Below, in pieces: positions 16,820 through 25,629 of a stretch of DNA of 44,895 nt. The DNA is from Salinarimonas soli. GTDB taxonomy: Bacteria > Pseudomonadota > Alphaproteobacteria > Rhizobiales > Beijerinckiaceae. The number at the start of each line of letters is the position of its first letter. Within the stretch, counting starts at the first letter, position 1. The translations under genes were made by a program, and so were the position numbers. The notes under the pieces are model-generated. The model was given only the letters and a program-made list of their open reading frames with translations, was not told the DNA's origin and searched no databases. The stretch covers positions 180,293-225,187 of the forward strand of contig NZ_VUOA01000040.1 in assembly GCF_008386575.1 (NCBI RefSeq), read 5' to 3'.

Positions 16820-17901
16820 CCCTGGTCCTGCGCGGCGAGCAGCTCCGCCTGATGCTCGGCGGTCAGCGCGTCGACGACCTCGTCGAGGGCAAGGCCGCTC
16901 AGGACCTCCTCCAGCCGGTACAGGGTGAGGTTGATGCGGTGGTCCGTGACGCGGCCTTGCGGGAAGTTGTAGGTGCGGATGCGCTCGGAGCGGTCCCCCG
17001 AGCCCACCTGGGAGCGCCGCTCGGCGGCGCGGGCCGCGTCCTTGGCGGTGCGCTCGGCGTCGTAGAGGCGGGCGCGCAGCAGGGCCAGGGCCCGGGCGCG
17101 GTTCTTGTGCTGCGAGCGCTCCTCCTGGACGAAGACCACGGTGCCGGTCGGGATGTGGGTGATGCGGATCGCCGACTCGGTCTTGTTGACGTGCTGGCCG
17201 CCCGCGCCCTGCGCCCGCATCGTGTCGATCTTCAGGTCGGCCTCGTTGATCTGGACGTCGACGTCCTCGGCCTCGGGCAGGACCGCGACGGTCGCGGCGG
17301 AGGTGTGGATGCGCCCCGATCCTTCGGTGGCCGGCACGCGCTGGACCCGGTGGACGCCGCTCTCGAACTTGAGCCGCGCGAACACGCCCCGTCCCTTGAT
17401 CTCGGCCACGATCTCCTTGTAGCCGCCCACCGTGCCCTCGCTCTCCGACATGATCTCGACGCGCCAGCCCTTCAGCTCGGCGTAGCGCGCGTACATGCGG
17501 AAGAGATCGCCCGCGAAGAGGGAGGCCTCGTCCCCGCCCGTGCCGGCCCGGACCTCGAGGATCGCGCTCTTCTCGTCGGCGGCGTCCCGGGGGATGAGCA
17601 TGAGGCGCAGGCCCGCGGCGGCCCCCGCGAGCCGCTCCTCGGCCTCGGGCCGCTCGTCGGCGACAAGCGCGCGCATCTCGGCGTCGGTGGCGGGGTCGGC
17701 GAGCAGGGCGTCGAGACCCGCGAGCTCGTCGGCCGCGGCGCGATAGGCCTGGATCGCCGCGACCACCGGATCGAGCTCGGCGAGCTCACGGGAGAGGGCC
17801 ACGTAGGTGTCGGCGTCGGGGCCGGCGGAGAGCTGGGCCGTGGCGACGGCGTGGCGCGCCAGGATCGCGTCGAGACGCTCGGGCGGAGGGGCGGTGGTCA
17901 T
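16816..17901 (-). CDS. prfA: Peptide chain release factor 1
   Basis: Recognises UAA and UAG stop codons and triggers peptide release. 361 residues, normal length for RF1. The catalytic GGQ lies in [15 protein letters not shown], and the codon-recognition PAT-type tripeptide occurs in [10 protein letters not shown], which marks RF1 rather than RF2 (SPF). Class-I features such as [10 protein letters not shown] are intact. No programmed frameshift is present, as expected for RF1. The gene begins six bases after the ptsP stop and overlaps prmC by four bases, so ptsP-prfA-prmC form a compact unit. Confidence 0.97.
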   Translation of the reverse strand: MTTAPPPERLDAILARHAVATAQLSAGPDADTYVALSRELAELDPVVAAIQAYRAAADELAGLDALLADPATDAEMRALVADERPEAEERLAGAAAGLRLMLIPRDAADEKSAILEVRAGTGGDEASLFAGDLFRMYARYAELKGWRVEIMSESEGTVGGYKEIVAEIKGRGVFARLKFESGVHRVQRVPATEGSGRIHTSAATVAVLPEAEDVDVQINEADLKIDTMRAQGAGGQHVNKTESAIRITHIPTGTVVFVQEERSQHKNRARALALLRARLYDAERTAKDAARAAERRSQVGSGDRSERIRTYNFPQGRVTDHRINLTLYRLEEVLSGLALDEVVDALTAEHQAELLAAQDQG

Positions 17902-17907
17902 GGGGGG

Positions 17908-20175
17908 CTAGACGGGGATGTCGTGGCGGGCGGCGAAGGCGGCGAGGACCGGGCGGAGCGTGGCGTCGTCGCCCTTGAGGTCGAGGGCGCTCGTCACGGC
18001 CTTCGCGACCGCGCCGGCATCGAGCGCCAGCAGCATGGCCTTCACCGGGCCGATGGAGGCGGGCGACATGGAGAAGCGGCGAAAGCCCAGCGCGATGAGG
18101 GCCATGGCGTCGAGGGGGCGCCCGCCGATCTCGCCGCATACCGTGACGGGGCAGCCTGCGGCCTCGGCGTGCCGCGCCACCACCCGAAGGGCGCGCAGGG
18201 CCGGCACGCTCAAGGAATCGAAGCGGTGCGCCACCTGCCGGTTCTCTCGGTCGGCCGCGAAGAGGAACTGCATGAGGTCGTTGGAGCCCACCGACAGGAA
18301 GTCGGCGGCCCGGGCGATCTCGTCGATCTGGAACAGGAGCGAGGGCACCTCGACCATGACGCCGAGCTCGATCTGCGTCGGCAGGGCGTGGCCATGGCGC
18401 TCCAGATAGGCCCGCTCGCGCTCGGCGAGCGCCTTGGCGCGGGCGAACTCGTCCACGGTCGCCACCATGGGGAACATGACCTTGAGCCGCCGCCCGGCCG
18501 CGGCCTTGAGGAGCGCGCGGATCTGGCTGCGCAGCAGGCCCGGCCGGTCGAGGCCGATGCGGATCGCCCGCCAGCCCAGCGCCGGGTTCTCCTCCTCCAC
18601 GGCCCGCATGTAGGGCAGGATCTTGTCGCCGCCGATGTCGAGGGTGCGGAAGGTGACCGAGGCGCCGCCCGCCGCGTCGAGCACCGTGCGATAGAGCTTC
18701 TGCTGCTCGGCCGTCGAGGGCATGCGCTCGGCGACCATGAACTGGATCTCGGTGCGAAACAGCCCGATGCCCTCGGCTCCCGTCTCGTGGAGATGCGACA
18801 GGTCGACGAGGAGGCCCGCATTGAGCTGGAGCTCGATCGCGACCCCGTCGCGGGTGACGCTCGGCACCTCGCGCAGGCGCCGGTACTGCTCCTGGCGCCG
18901 GGCCCGCACCCGGGCCTTCTCGCCGTAAGCCGCCTCCACGTCGGGCTTCGGGCGCACCTGCACCTCGCCCGCGACCCCGTCCACGATGATGGCGTCGCCC
19001 GCCTCGACGAGGGTGGTGATGGTCTCGACCTCGCCCACGGCCGGGATGCCGAGCGCCCGCGCCACGATGGCAATGTGGCTCGTCGGCCCGCCCTCCTCCA
19101 GGACGAGGCCGCGCAGCTGCGAGCGGTCGTAGTCGAGGAGGGCTGCGGGGCCCATGGCGCGGGCGACGAGGATGGCGTTGTCGGGCAGCGCCTCGCGCCG
19201 GGCCACGAGATCCTGGCCCGAGAGCCGCCGCAGCAGGCGGTTGGCGAGGTCGTCGAGGTCGTGCAGGCGGTCGCGCAGGTAAGGGTCCGTCTGGCGCAGC
19301 ATCCGGGCCCGGTTGTCGGACTGGACGCGCTCCACCGCCGCCTCGGCGGTGAGCCCCGAGAGCACCGCCTCGCGCATGCGCCGCAGCCAGCCCTGGTCGT
19401 GGGCGAACATGCGGAAGGTCTCCAGCACCTCCCGGTGCTCGCCGCCATGGACCACGTCGCCCCGGTCGATCAACTCGTCGATGGAGGCCCGCACCTCGGC
19501 GATGGCCGTCTCCAGGCGGCGGATCTCGTGGTCGACGTTCTCGGCGATGAGGTTCTTCACCACCACGCGGGGCTCGTGCAGCACCACGTGGCCTAAGCCC
19601 ACCCCTTCGGCGAGCATCACGCCCTTGAGGGAGAGCGGGCGCTTCACAGCGATGTCGGCGCCCGGCGTCGCGATGGCCTGGAGCTCGCCCGAGGCGATCA
19701 TCTCGGCCACCACCATGGCGGTGGTCTGGAGCGCCTCGATCTCCTCCTCGTTATAGCCGCGCCGCGCGCGGTTCTGAACGACGAGCACGCCGAGCGTGTC
19801 GCCCGCCCGCAGGATCGGGACGCCTAAGAAGCCGTGATAGATCTCCTCGCCCGTCTCGGGCTTGTAGGAGAAGGCCGGGTGGCTTTGCGCGTCGGCGAGC
19901 GCGAGAGGCGTCGCCTCCTTGGCGATGAGGCCCACCAGGCCTTCGCCCGCCCGCATGGTGGTGAGGTGCACCGCCTCGCGGTTGAGGCCTTCCGTGGCGT
20001 AGAGCTCCAGCGTGCCGTCCGCCCGCATCACGTAGACGGAGCACACCTCCGCCACCATGTTGCCGGCGATCAGCACGACGATGCGGTCGAGACGCGCCTG
20101 CGCGTTCACCGGCTCCGCCATGATCTCGCGGAGGCGGCGCAGGAGAACGCGCGGACCGCCGAGAGCACCACGCAT
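17908..20175 (-). CDS. ptsP: Phosphoenolpyruvate-protein phosphotransferase PtsP (EI-Ntr)
   Basis: Enzyme I of the nitrogen-related phosphotransferase system; it passes phosphate from PEP to NPr and acts in regulation rather than sugar uptake. 755 residues from the chosen start. Domains in order: GAF domain (about 20-150), PEP-utiliser N-terminal helical domain, swivelling domain with the phospho-His in GGPTSHIAIVARALGIPAV, and PEP-binding TIM barrel with GIGLFRTEIQFM and VCGEIGGRPLDAM. The ATG at 20175 fits homologues beginning MRGALGGPRVLL; an earlier ATG at 20223 is in frame. It is normally next to lysC in Hyphomicrobiales, but here about 4 kb of foreign-looking DNA intervenes. Confidence 0.95.
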   Translation of the reverse strand: MRGALGGPRVLLRRLREIMAEPVNAQARLDRIVVLIAGNMVAEVCSVYVMRADGTLELYATEGLNREAVHLTTMRAGEGLVGLIAKEATPLALADAQSHPAFSYKPETGEEIYHGFLGVPILRAGDTLGVLVVQNRARRGYNEEEIEALQTTAMVVAEMIASGELQAIATPGADIAVKRPLSLKGVMLAEGVGLGHVVLHEPRVVVKNLIAENVDHEIRRLETAIAEVRASIDELIDRGDVVHGGEHREVLETFRMFAHDQGWLRRMREAVLSGLTAEAAVERVQSDNRARMLRQTDPYLRDRLHDLDDLANRLLRRLSGQDLVARREALPDNAILVARAMGPAALLDYDRSQLRGLVLEEGGPTSHIAIVARALGIPAVGEVETITTLVEAGDAIIVDGVAGEVQVRPKPDVEAAYGEKARVRARRQEQYRRLREVPSVTRDGVAIELQLNAGLLVDLSHLHETGAEGIGLFRTEIQFMVAERMPSTAEQQKLYRTVLDAAGGASVTFRTLDIGGDKILPYMRAVEEENPALGWRAIRIGLDRPGLLRSQIRALLKAAAGRRLKVMFPMVATVDEFARAKALAERERAYLERHGHALPTQIELGVMVEVPSLLFQIDEIARAADFLSVGSNDLMQFLFAADRENRQVAHRFDSLSVPALRALRVVARHAEAAGCPVTVCGEIGGRPLDAMALIALGFRRFSMSPASIGPVKAMLLALDAGAVAKAVTSALDLKGDDATLRPVLAAFAARHDIPV

Positions 20176-20561
20176 GGGCAGGGGACGCTCCTTCGCCGGC
20201 CGGAAGGGGCCGATCCTCAGCAATGAACTAGCGGGCCCCGTCGTGCAGCACGGCGGCGCTCGTGGGAGGGCTATAGCGAGTGGGGGGGCGGGACGGCAAG
20301 GGCGGAGTGGGGGGTGGGGTGCGCAGGGCGATGTGATGGAGCGCGGTTGATACGTGCCAATCGGGTCGGCGGGGCCGAGCGGCGGCGTTGTGCCGCGCCG
20401 ACCCGTCGTTCCTCGCCGTCATGAGAGGGAACGGGACGACGGTACTCCGGTATTCAGCCGCTCAGGATGTCCCGGCGGTTGTGGCTGCAGGACAGCGATG
20501 GGCACAAAGCCGCCCCCGCGGTCCCGCATTGATTTCCGCAGGCTCGTTGTCGGAGATAGGC
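20176..20561. other. Gene-free interval at the ptsP-side island boundary
   Basis: About 386 bases without a convincing gene. The first part probably contains the ptsP promoter and leader; a G-rich stretch (GTGGGGGGGCGGGACGG and GGAGTGGGGGGTGGGG, about 20279-20324) follows. Beyond about 20330 the composition becomes more mixed and A/T-richer, like the neighbouring S41 protease gene. No attachment-site-like direct repeat matching the other boundary (about 23.9-24.2 kb) was found by eye. Confidence 0.45.
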
Positions 20562-22520
20562 CTATGGCGCCGTCAAGCGCCTCGAGCAGACCAACTGCCC
20601 TTTCGAGTAGCCCTTCAGATCGATTTTAGAACCGGACTTCGCGACCAACCGGCCCTGGACGGTGCCGGAAGCGACGTCCAGGGACAACATCGGCCGACCG
20701 TCGATAAAGAAGTCCACATAATCGACCTTCTCTGTTGCGACGTCGACCTGCAGCTTGCCGTCGACCCGGCTCGTGTTCACGCGGAATGTGTAAGCTGGCT
20801 TGCCAGCCATCAGGCGGGCGGCGTGCGCGACGAGATCAACATTATCGCTTAGAATGTCGTTTCGGGTGAGGTCGTGGGTTTCATCCGGGGTCACGCCGAG
20901 ATCCTCAAGCTCGGTGCCGGCTTCCGGCCCGACGCGGATCGTCCGACGAATGGCGACACGCAGGTCGGCCTCCTTCGGAAGGGGCTCAAGGGGCGCGGAC
21001 AGTCCCGCATCGGCGAAGAATTGATTGATGATACTGAGCGTCCAGACATTCGCTCCGCCCGCCCCAGTATTTGGATCGACGCCCAGAATTTTTCCAATGT
21101 CGTGGTCACGAAAGCCGGCCGCGAAGATGTCGGTCGTGCTGTAGCAACGCGCATCGGTGATCAGGACGACGGGACCGTGATATCGCTGGCCGATGTCGTT
21201 GCATCGTACCACCGGCGTGAGGGGGAAAGCCGCCGAGAAGGAAGCTCCCGTCTCCAAAGCGCGTTCGAGTGACGGCGCCCAATCTTTGAATGCTGCGGCG
21301 TTCCTACATAATTCAAGGCATGCCGGCGTATAGATAAACTGAAAACGGGTCGGCTCGATCGTTTTGGGCGTCATGAGCTGCAGCAGCCGCTCCCCGGCCC
21401 AGATCAGCCCGCCCCCGTTGCCTCTCACGTCGATGATCAAGCCATCCTGCGGCATCTCCGGCAGTTCGATAAGGCGACGGAACTCGTCCACGAACGGCCG
21501 GTCGTCGCTCACGTTGAACGTGAAGATGCGCACATATCCGTATTTCCGACCGTTGATCTCAACGACCCTCGCCTTGAAGATGTCGGGCAACAACGAATCC
21601 GTGCCTGCCACGATGGGCGTGCTTTGGAGCGAGCCGCCGGCGGCGCTCGCGGCCTGGGCGGTCGCGATGTCTCGCTTGGCCTTGACGGCCTGCTGGGCGA
21701 ACAGCATCTTGTTGATGCGCTGGAACGTGTCACCCTCCAGGTCGAGACCGAATGCCGCCGCAACCTCGACGGACAACTCCGGCGTTGCAGCATCTGTCTC
21801 GGCGGGCAGACCACTGATCGTCCAGTCGATCCGCGTTTCCAGGCTGTCGCCTGCGAGGCTCTTGTATCCTATCGTGACCCATTCCTCATCTGGAGGCGGG
21901 GCGATGTTCATAGCCCGCTTCGTCAGGCCCGCGACGCCGCGTGAGTGCCGGGCTGCTGGATTACTCCCGGCATGCCGGGAGGCGGCAATCTCCACGGCAC
22001 GTTCTATGGGGATCCCGTTCCAGTAGAGTATCTCGACGCCTCTGACGAAGGTCGGGTGATTGAAGCCCGGCGCGAGATCTGCGACGATGTAGGCACGCTC
22101 ACCATTCTCTATGCAAGCCTCAACCCTGAACGGTACGTATGCAACCATCTTAGCAAAGTGAATCGGTAGAATGTAATTTGTATGTAAATCACGTAATGCC
22201 ATGAAAATGTCTGTCATTTCATGATGAAACGCTATCTCGCTCGGAGTTTGATTTATGCGGCGCCGGAGAAGTCGGAGGCGTTGAAGCGGGTCGACAGCAT
22301 GCATCGCCCGTTTCATCGGAAGGTGAACATAAAACTTTTCGATGAGATTTATCGCTTGGCTGACAATGATTTCCATTTCTGGTTTCGTCAGCTTATCAAT
22401 TGCGGACAGGAAGCCGTTGATGCCTTTGCCTGTCAACAGCGCGGCTTTCACACTGTCATCGGCGGCCGCCACGATATCGCTCAACCGCCCGCCGCCGTCA
22501 TATTTCGGCTCGTCAGTCAT
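20562..22520 (-). CDS. S41 family (tail-specific/tricorn-like) serine peptidase
   Basis: 652-residue predicted serine peptidase. An N-terminal helical region (to about 120) holds MALRDLHTNY, with His113 at the position where tricorn-type S41 enzymes carry the catalytic His. A central beta domain follows, then DGLIIDVRGNGGG (359-371) and the nucleophile segment DARCYSTTDIFAAGF with Ser461, then KILGVDPNTGAGG. The Lys of the CtpA-type dyad is not visible. No signal peptide is seen, so it may act in the cytoplasm or leave by another route. Codon use is A/T-richer than its neighbours, especially at the 5' end. It overlaps the 103-residue gene upstream by four bases, which indicates coupling. Confidence 0.85.
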   Translation of the reverse strand: MTDEPKYDGGGRLSDIVAAADDSVKAALLTGKGINGFLSAIDKLTKPEMEIIVSQAINLIEKFYVHLPMKRAMHAVDPLQRLRLLRRRINQTPSEIAFHHEMTDIFMALRDLHTNYILPIHFAKMVAYVPFRVEACIENGERAYIVADLAPGFNHPTFVRGVEILYWNGIPIERAVEIAASRHAGSNPAARHSRGVAGLTKRAMNIAPPPDEEWVTIGYKSLAGDSLETRIDWTISGLPAETDAATPELSVEVAAAFGLDLEGDTFQRINKMLFAQQAVKAKRDIATAQAASAAGGSLQSTPIVAGTDSLLPDIFKARVVEINGRKYGYVRIFTFNVSDDRPFVDEFRRLIELPEMPQDGLIIDVRGNGGGLIWAGERLLQLMTPKTIEPTRFQFIYTPACLELCRNAAAFKDWAPSLERALETGASFSAAFPLTPVVRCNDIGQRYHGPVVLITDARCYSTTDIFAAGFRDHDIGKILGVDPNTGAGGANVWTLSIINQFFADAGLSAPLEPLPKEADLRVAIRRTIRVGPEAGTELEDLGVTPDETHDLTRNDILSDNVDLVAHAARLMAGKPAYTFRVNTSRVDGKLQVDVATEKVDYVDFFIDGRPMLSLDVASGTVQGRLVAKSGSKIDLKGYSKGQLVCSRRLTAP

Positions 22521-22828
22521 GGATGTCCTCCCATCTTCTGGTACGGCTTCAAGCTGTCGAACGCGATCCGAACGTAGAGCCCTCGGCCGTCAACCACCCA
22601 GCAATCCGATCCGCCGGCATGGACCATCAGCACAACCGGCGTGCCGACTTCGAACACGCCGCCGAAGGGCTTAGCCGAGTCGGCCGTGCCCTCGCCGTAG
22701 TCGAAGGGCACGGTCCGGATTAGCTCGTGCGTGAACTGATTGGGCGGGGGCACGAGCATGTTCCCCGCCGCTACCAAAGACGTCTCCGGAAGGACCTGCG
22801 CTTCCGGCCGCTTGAAGCCGTCGACCAT
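22517..22828 (-). CDS. Small protein of unknown function coupled to the S41 peptidase
   Basis: 103 residues without a recognisable family. It is predicted soluble and beta-rich in its second half (VFEVGTPVVLMVHAGG, CWVVDGRGLYVRI), which looks like a small barrel. There is no clear signal peptide. Its stop overlaps the start of the S41 peptidase gene by four bases (ATGA), so the two are almost certainly translated together. It might be an inhibitor, chaperone or substrate-presenting partner of that peptidase, but this is inference from position only. Composition matches the atypical segment between ptsP and lysC. Confidence 0.65.
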   Translation of the reverse strand: MVDGFKRPEAQVLPETSLVAAGNMLVPPPNQFTHELIRTVPFDYGEGTADSAKPFGGVFEVGTPVVLMVHAGGSDCWVVDGRGLYVRIAFDSLKPYQKMGGHP

Positions 22829-23008
22829 TCGCCCGGTCCTTCCGTTCTGGACGCCACGAGCGTTCCCTGGCGGACCGGGCGCCCTGGGATCATCAGCCGC
22901 CGGATGCAGGGCTGCTTGCCAGATGCAGCGGCATCGGCCTGTGCTGCTCTCCGTCGCTCGCGAAACGTCGCCGCCGACGAGCGGGCATGCACGTCGCGGA
23001 TGGACGCC

Positions 23009-23866
23009 TTATGCTAGGCTGTCGTCCGGCAGGATTTGCGCGACGTTGGTGATGACGATGCCTTTGGTCGCCATAGGCGCCCCACCGAGCACGCCGGCCT
23101 CGGCCATCTCGACATGGGTGGGGAGGGCGTAAGGCTCGGCTGCCCCGGGATCGACCACGTAGCCGAGATCGGCAAGGCTCTGGATCGTCATGCGGCTGAG
23201 CGGATTGCCGGGGCCATTGACGAACCCCGTCATGAGTTCGTTGCCGAACACCGAATCCCGCCAGTGCCCCCCCGCGGTTCCCGGGCCCCCCTTGTTCTCG
23301 ACCGGCACCGGCGTTGGGGTTGGCAGTCCGCGAAGCTGGCTGTAGGCATCCATCGCATGCGGGCCGATGAACACAGGGTTGGACGTACCAAGGTCCCTGA
23401 CAACGTTCTTGCGCGTCCAGATCGTCCCGATTCCGATGACATGGCCCATCTCGTGAGCGATCACGTCGTCGAGACGTCCGTCCGCCTCCATTGCCGCGAG
23501 GTCTGCGGTATCGAAGGTCATCTCGCCCTTCGCTGGAAGGAAGGCGGCGGAGCCGGCGCTGGCCGGACGCAAACGCGTCGGCCCCGCCTGCCCGAGGATT
23601 AGGCCCGGGCCGTCGATGGGAGCGCCTTGGGCAAGGATGAGCAGGTCATCAATCGTCTCGCCATCGACGTTGACGCTCGGCAGATCGCCCACGATCGCCC
23701 GCGTCCATCGGTCCGCCGCTCCCCGGAATGCGGCTTTCTGCCGATCGGTCAGGCCGCCAAGAAAGCGAACCACAATCGTGTAGGCTGTCGCAGCTTGTGC
23801 GGCCCCGCTTGCCGCGTCTACGGCCGAGGATCCACCTCGGGCGACGTATTCCTCGATGACGGCCAT
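23009..23866 (-). CDS. Leishmanolysin-like (M8-type) zinc metalloprotease
   Basis: 285-residue predicted zinc peptidase of the metzincin type. The motif HEMGHVIGIG gives two His ligands and the catalytic Glu (His138, Glu139, His142). The downstream GGHWRDSVFGNELMTG supplies the third His (201) and the Met-turn (Met212), the arrangement of leishmanolysin, with a spacer of about 60 residues. The N-terminus has AYTIVVRFLGGLTDRQKAAF, typical of bacterial leishmanolysin-like proteins. A classical signal peptide is not obvious, so export could use another route. The ATG at 23866 has a GGAGAG site nearby. It lies 180 bases upstream of the S41 peptidase pair on the same strand, so all three may be one unit. 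Confidence 0.85.
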   Translation of the reverse strand: MAVIEEYVARGGSSAVDAASGAAQAATAYTIVVRFLGGLTDRQKAAFRGAADRWTRAIVGDLPSVNVDGETIDDLLILAQGAPIDGPGLILGQAGPTRLRPASAGSAAFLPAKGEMTFDTADLAAMEADGRLDDVIAHEMGHVIGIGTIWTRKNVVRDLGTSNPVFIGPHAMDAYSQLRGLPTPTPVPVENKGGPGTAGGHWRDSVFGNELMTGFVNGPGNPLSRMTIQSLADLGYVVDPGAAEPYALPTHVEMAEAGVLGGAPMATKGIVITNVAQILPDDSLA

Positions 23867-24189
23867 GATCGTCTCTCCGTCTGTCCACCGCGCTGTGCAA
23901 GCACCGACGCGAACCGCCTGACGTCATCACCTATCGCGAGTAATTTCCAATCGTGATTCGTGATTGAAATGGTCGAAACGATCAATAACGCTACTAGATG
24001 CATCTGGGCGCCCGGGCGCTGCCGAGGCCCGCGCAGCAGGGCGGCAGGGCTCTCCACATCGAACAGGACCCCGATGCACGAGGGGCGCGCGGAGTGCGCC
24101 CGGTTCCGACGACGGCGTGACCCTCCGCCTGCCTCTGCTCACCTCCTTGAGCGCCAAAGACACGCGTCCCCCGCGTTGGCGCAGTCCCG
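23867..24189. other. Gene-free interval at the lysC-side island boundary
   Basis: 323 bases without a convincing gene. The metalloprotease-proximal half holds an A/T-rich patch (about 23937-24000) with a short direct repeat TCGTGATT-CGTGATT, a plausible promoter zone for the minus-strand protease gene. From about 24005 the sequence returns to high GC and leads to the lysC stop codon. No terminator hairpin with a T-run was found. Confidence 0.45.
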
Positions 24190-25428
24190 TCACGCCCGAT
24201 CCAACCCATACAGCGAGTGCAGCGTCCTCACCGCGAGCTCGGTGTAGGCGGACTCGATGAGCACCGAGAACTTGATCTCGGAGGTGGTGATGGCGCGGAT
24301 GTTGATGCCCTTCTCGGCGAGCGCCTTGAAGGCGCGGGCCGCGACGCCGGCGTGCGAGCGCATGCCCACCCCGATGGCCGAGACCTTCACCACGTCGGTG
24401 GCGCCCTGGAGCGCCCCGTAGCCGATGTCGCCGCGGTTGCGCTCCAGGATGGTGCGGGCGCGCTCGAACTCGGCGGAGGGCACCGTGAAGGTGATGTCCG
24501 TGGTGACGCTGTCGTCGGACACGACCTGGATGATCATGTCGACGTTGATGTTGGCCTCGGCCAGCGGCATGAAGATCAGGGCGGCGACGCCCGGCTTGTC
24601 CGAGACGTTGCGCAGCGTGATCTGGGCCTCGTCCTTCGAATAGGCGATGCCGGTGACGATCTGCTGTTCCACGATGTCTTCCTCGTCGCAGATGAGGGTG
24701 CCGGGATTGGGGCTTTCGGGGTCGTCGAAGGAGGAGCGCACGTAAGTGGGCACGCCGTGCACCATGGCGAGCTCGACCGAGCGCACCTGGAGCACCTTGG
24801 CGCCCAAGCTGGCCATCTCGAGCATCTCCTCGAAGGCGACGCGGTCGAGGCGGCGCGCCTTGGTGACGATGCGCGGATCCGTGGTGTAGACGCCGTCCAC
24901 GTCCGTGTAGATGTCGCAGCGTTCTGCCTTGAGGGCGGCGGCGAGCGCCACGGCGGAGGTGTCCGAGCCGCCCCGCCCCAGCGTCGCGACACGGCCCGTC
25001 GGCGCGTGCACGCCCTGGAAGCCCGACACCACCGCCACCGCCCGGCGCTCCTCGAAGTCCTTGAGAATTGCGGTGCCGTCGATGTCCACGATGCGGGCGT
25101 TGCCGTGGGCCTCCGACGCCTGGATCGGGATCTGCCAGCCCTGCCAGGAGCGGGCTGGGATGCCGATCTCCTGGAGCGCGAGGGCGAGGAGCCCCGAGGT
25201 CACCTGCTCGCCCGAGGCCACGACCACGTCGTACTCGGCCTGGTCGTAGAGGGGCGCGGCCTCCTTGCACCAGCCGACGAGCTCGTTCGTCTTGCCCGCC
25301 ATGGCCGAGACCACGACGGCGACGTCGAAGCCCGCGTCGACCTCGCGCTTCACATGGCGCGCGACGTTCCTGATGCGCTCGACATTGGCGACGGACGTGC
25401 CGCCGAACTTCATCACCAGACGGGGCAT
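24190..25428 (-). CDS. lysC: Aspartate kinase
   Basis: Phosphorylates aspartate, the first step towards lysine, methionine and threonine. 412 residues, the usual length for the monofunctional, ACT-containing type. Begins with the substrate/ATP motif KFGGTSVANVERI (7-19). GFQGVHAPTGRVATLGRGGSD lies in the kinase domain and two ACT domains fill the C-terminal third (about 265-410). These imply feedback control by lysine and/or threonine. An internal start for the beta subunit, known in some species, was not resolved. In related genomes ptsP follows directly; here an island separates them. Divergent from the HerA-like ATPase gene, with 201 bases between starts. Confidence 0.96.
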   Translation of the reverse strand: MPRLVMKFGGTSVANVERIRNVARHVKREVDAGFDVAVVVSAMAGKTNELVGWCKEAAPLYDQAEYDVVVASGEQVTSGLLALALQEIGIPARSWQGWQIPIQASEAHGNARIVDIDGTAILKDFEERRAVAVVSGFQGVHAPTGRVATLGRGGSDTSAVALAAALKAERCDIYTDVDGVYTTDPRIVTKARRLDRVAFEEMLEMASLGAKVLQVRSVELAMVHGVPTYVRSSFDDPESPNPGTLICDEEDIVEQQIVTGIAYSKDEAQITLRNVSDKPGVAALIFMPLAEANINVDMIIQVVSDDSVTTDITFTVPSAEFERARTILERNRGDIGYGALQGATDVVKVSAIGVGMRSHAGVAARAFKALAEKGINIRAITTSEIKFSVLIESAYTELAVRTLHSLYGLDRA

Positions 25429-25629
25429 TCAGCGACCCAGGGCAGGGAGGATGACGCCCGCGATCGGGACGGGCGGGCGCATCCATGGCGAGGGGGCGGC
25501 GGATTGTCAACGCGACGAACGGCGATGGGGACGGCGGCGACGAATCTGTGGAGCATGGCGCAGGGTCCGGCACCAGACGGGCCGCCCGTGTGTTAGACCA
25601 CCGGAAGAAGGCGGGGAGCAGAGGCCGGG

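Noticed and set aside
16852-19596. Plus-strand open frame of 914 codons opposite prfA and ptsP
   Set aside because: It is the antisense shadow of two clear genes with conserved motifs. Its translation is Gly/Arg/His-rich without family resemblance, as expected in high-GC DNA.
20224-24189. Attachment-site direct repeats flanking the atypical ptsP-lysC segment
   Set aside because: I compared both boundaries by eye and found no convincing shared sequence. There is no integrase or tRNA gene either.
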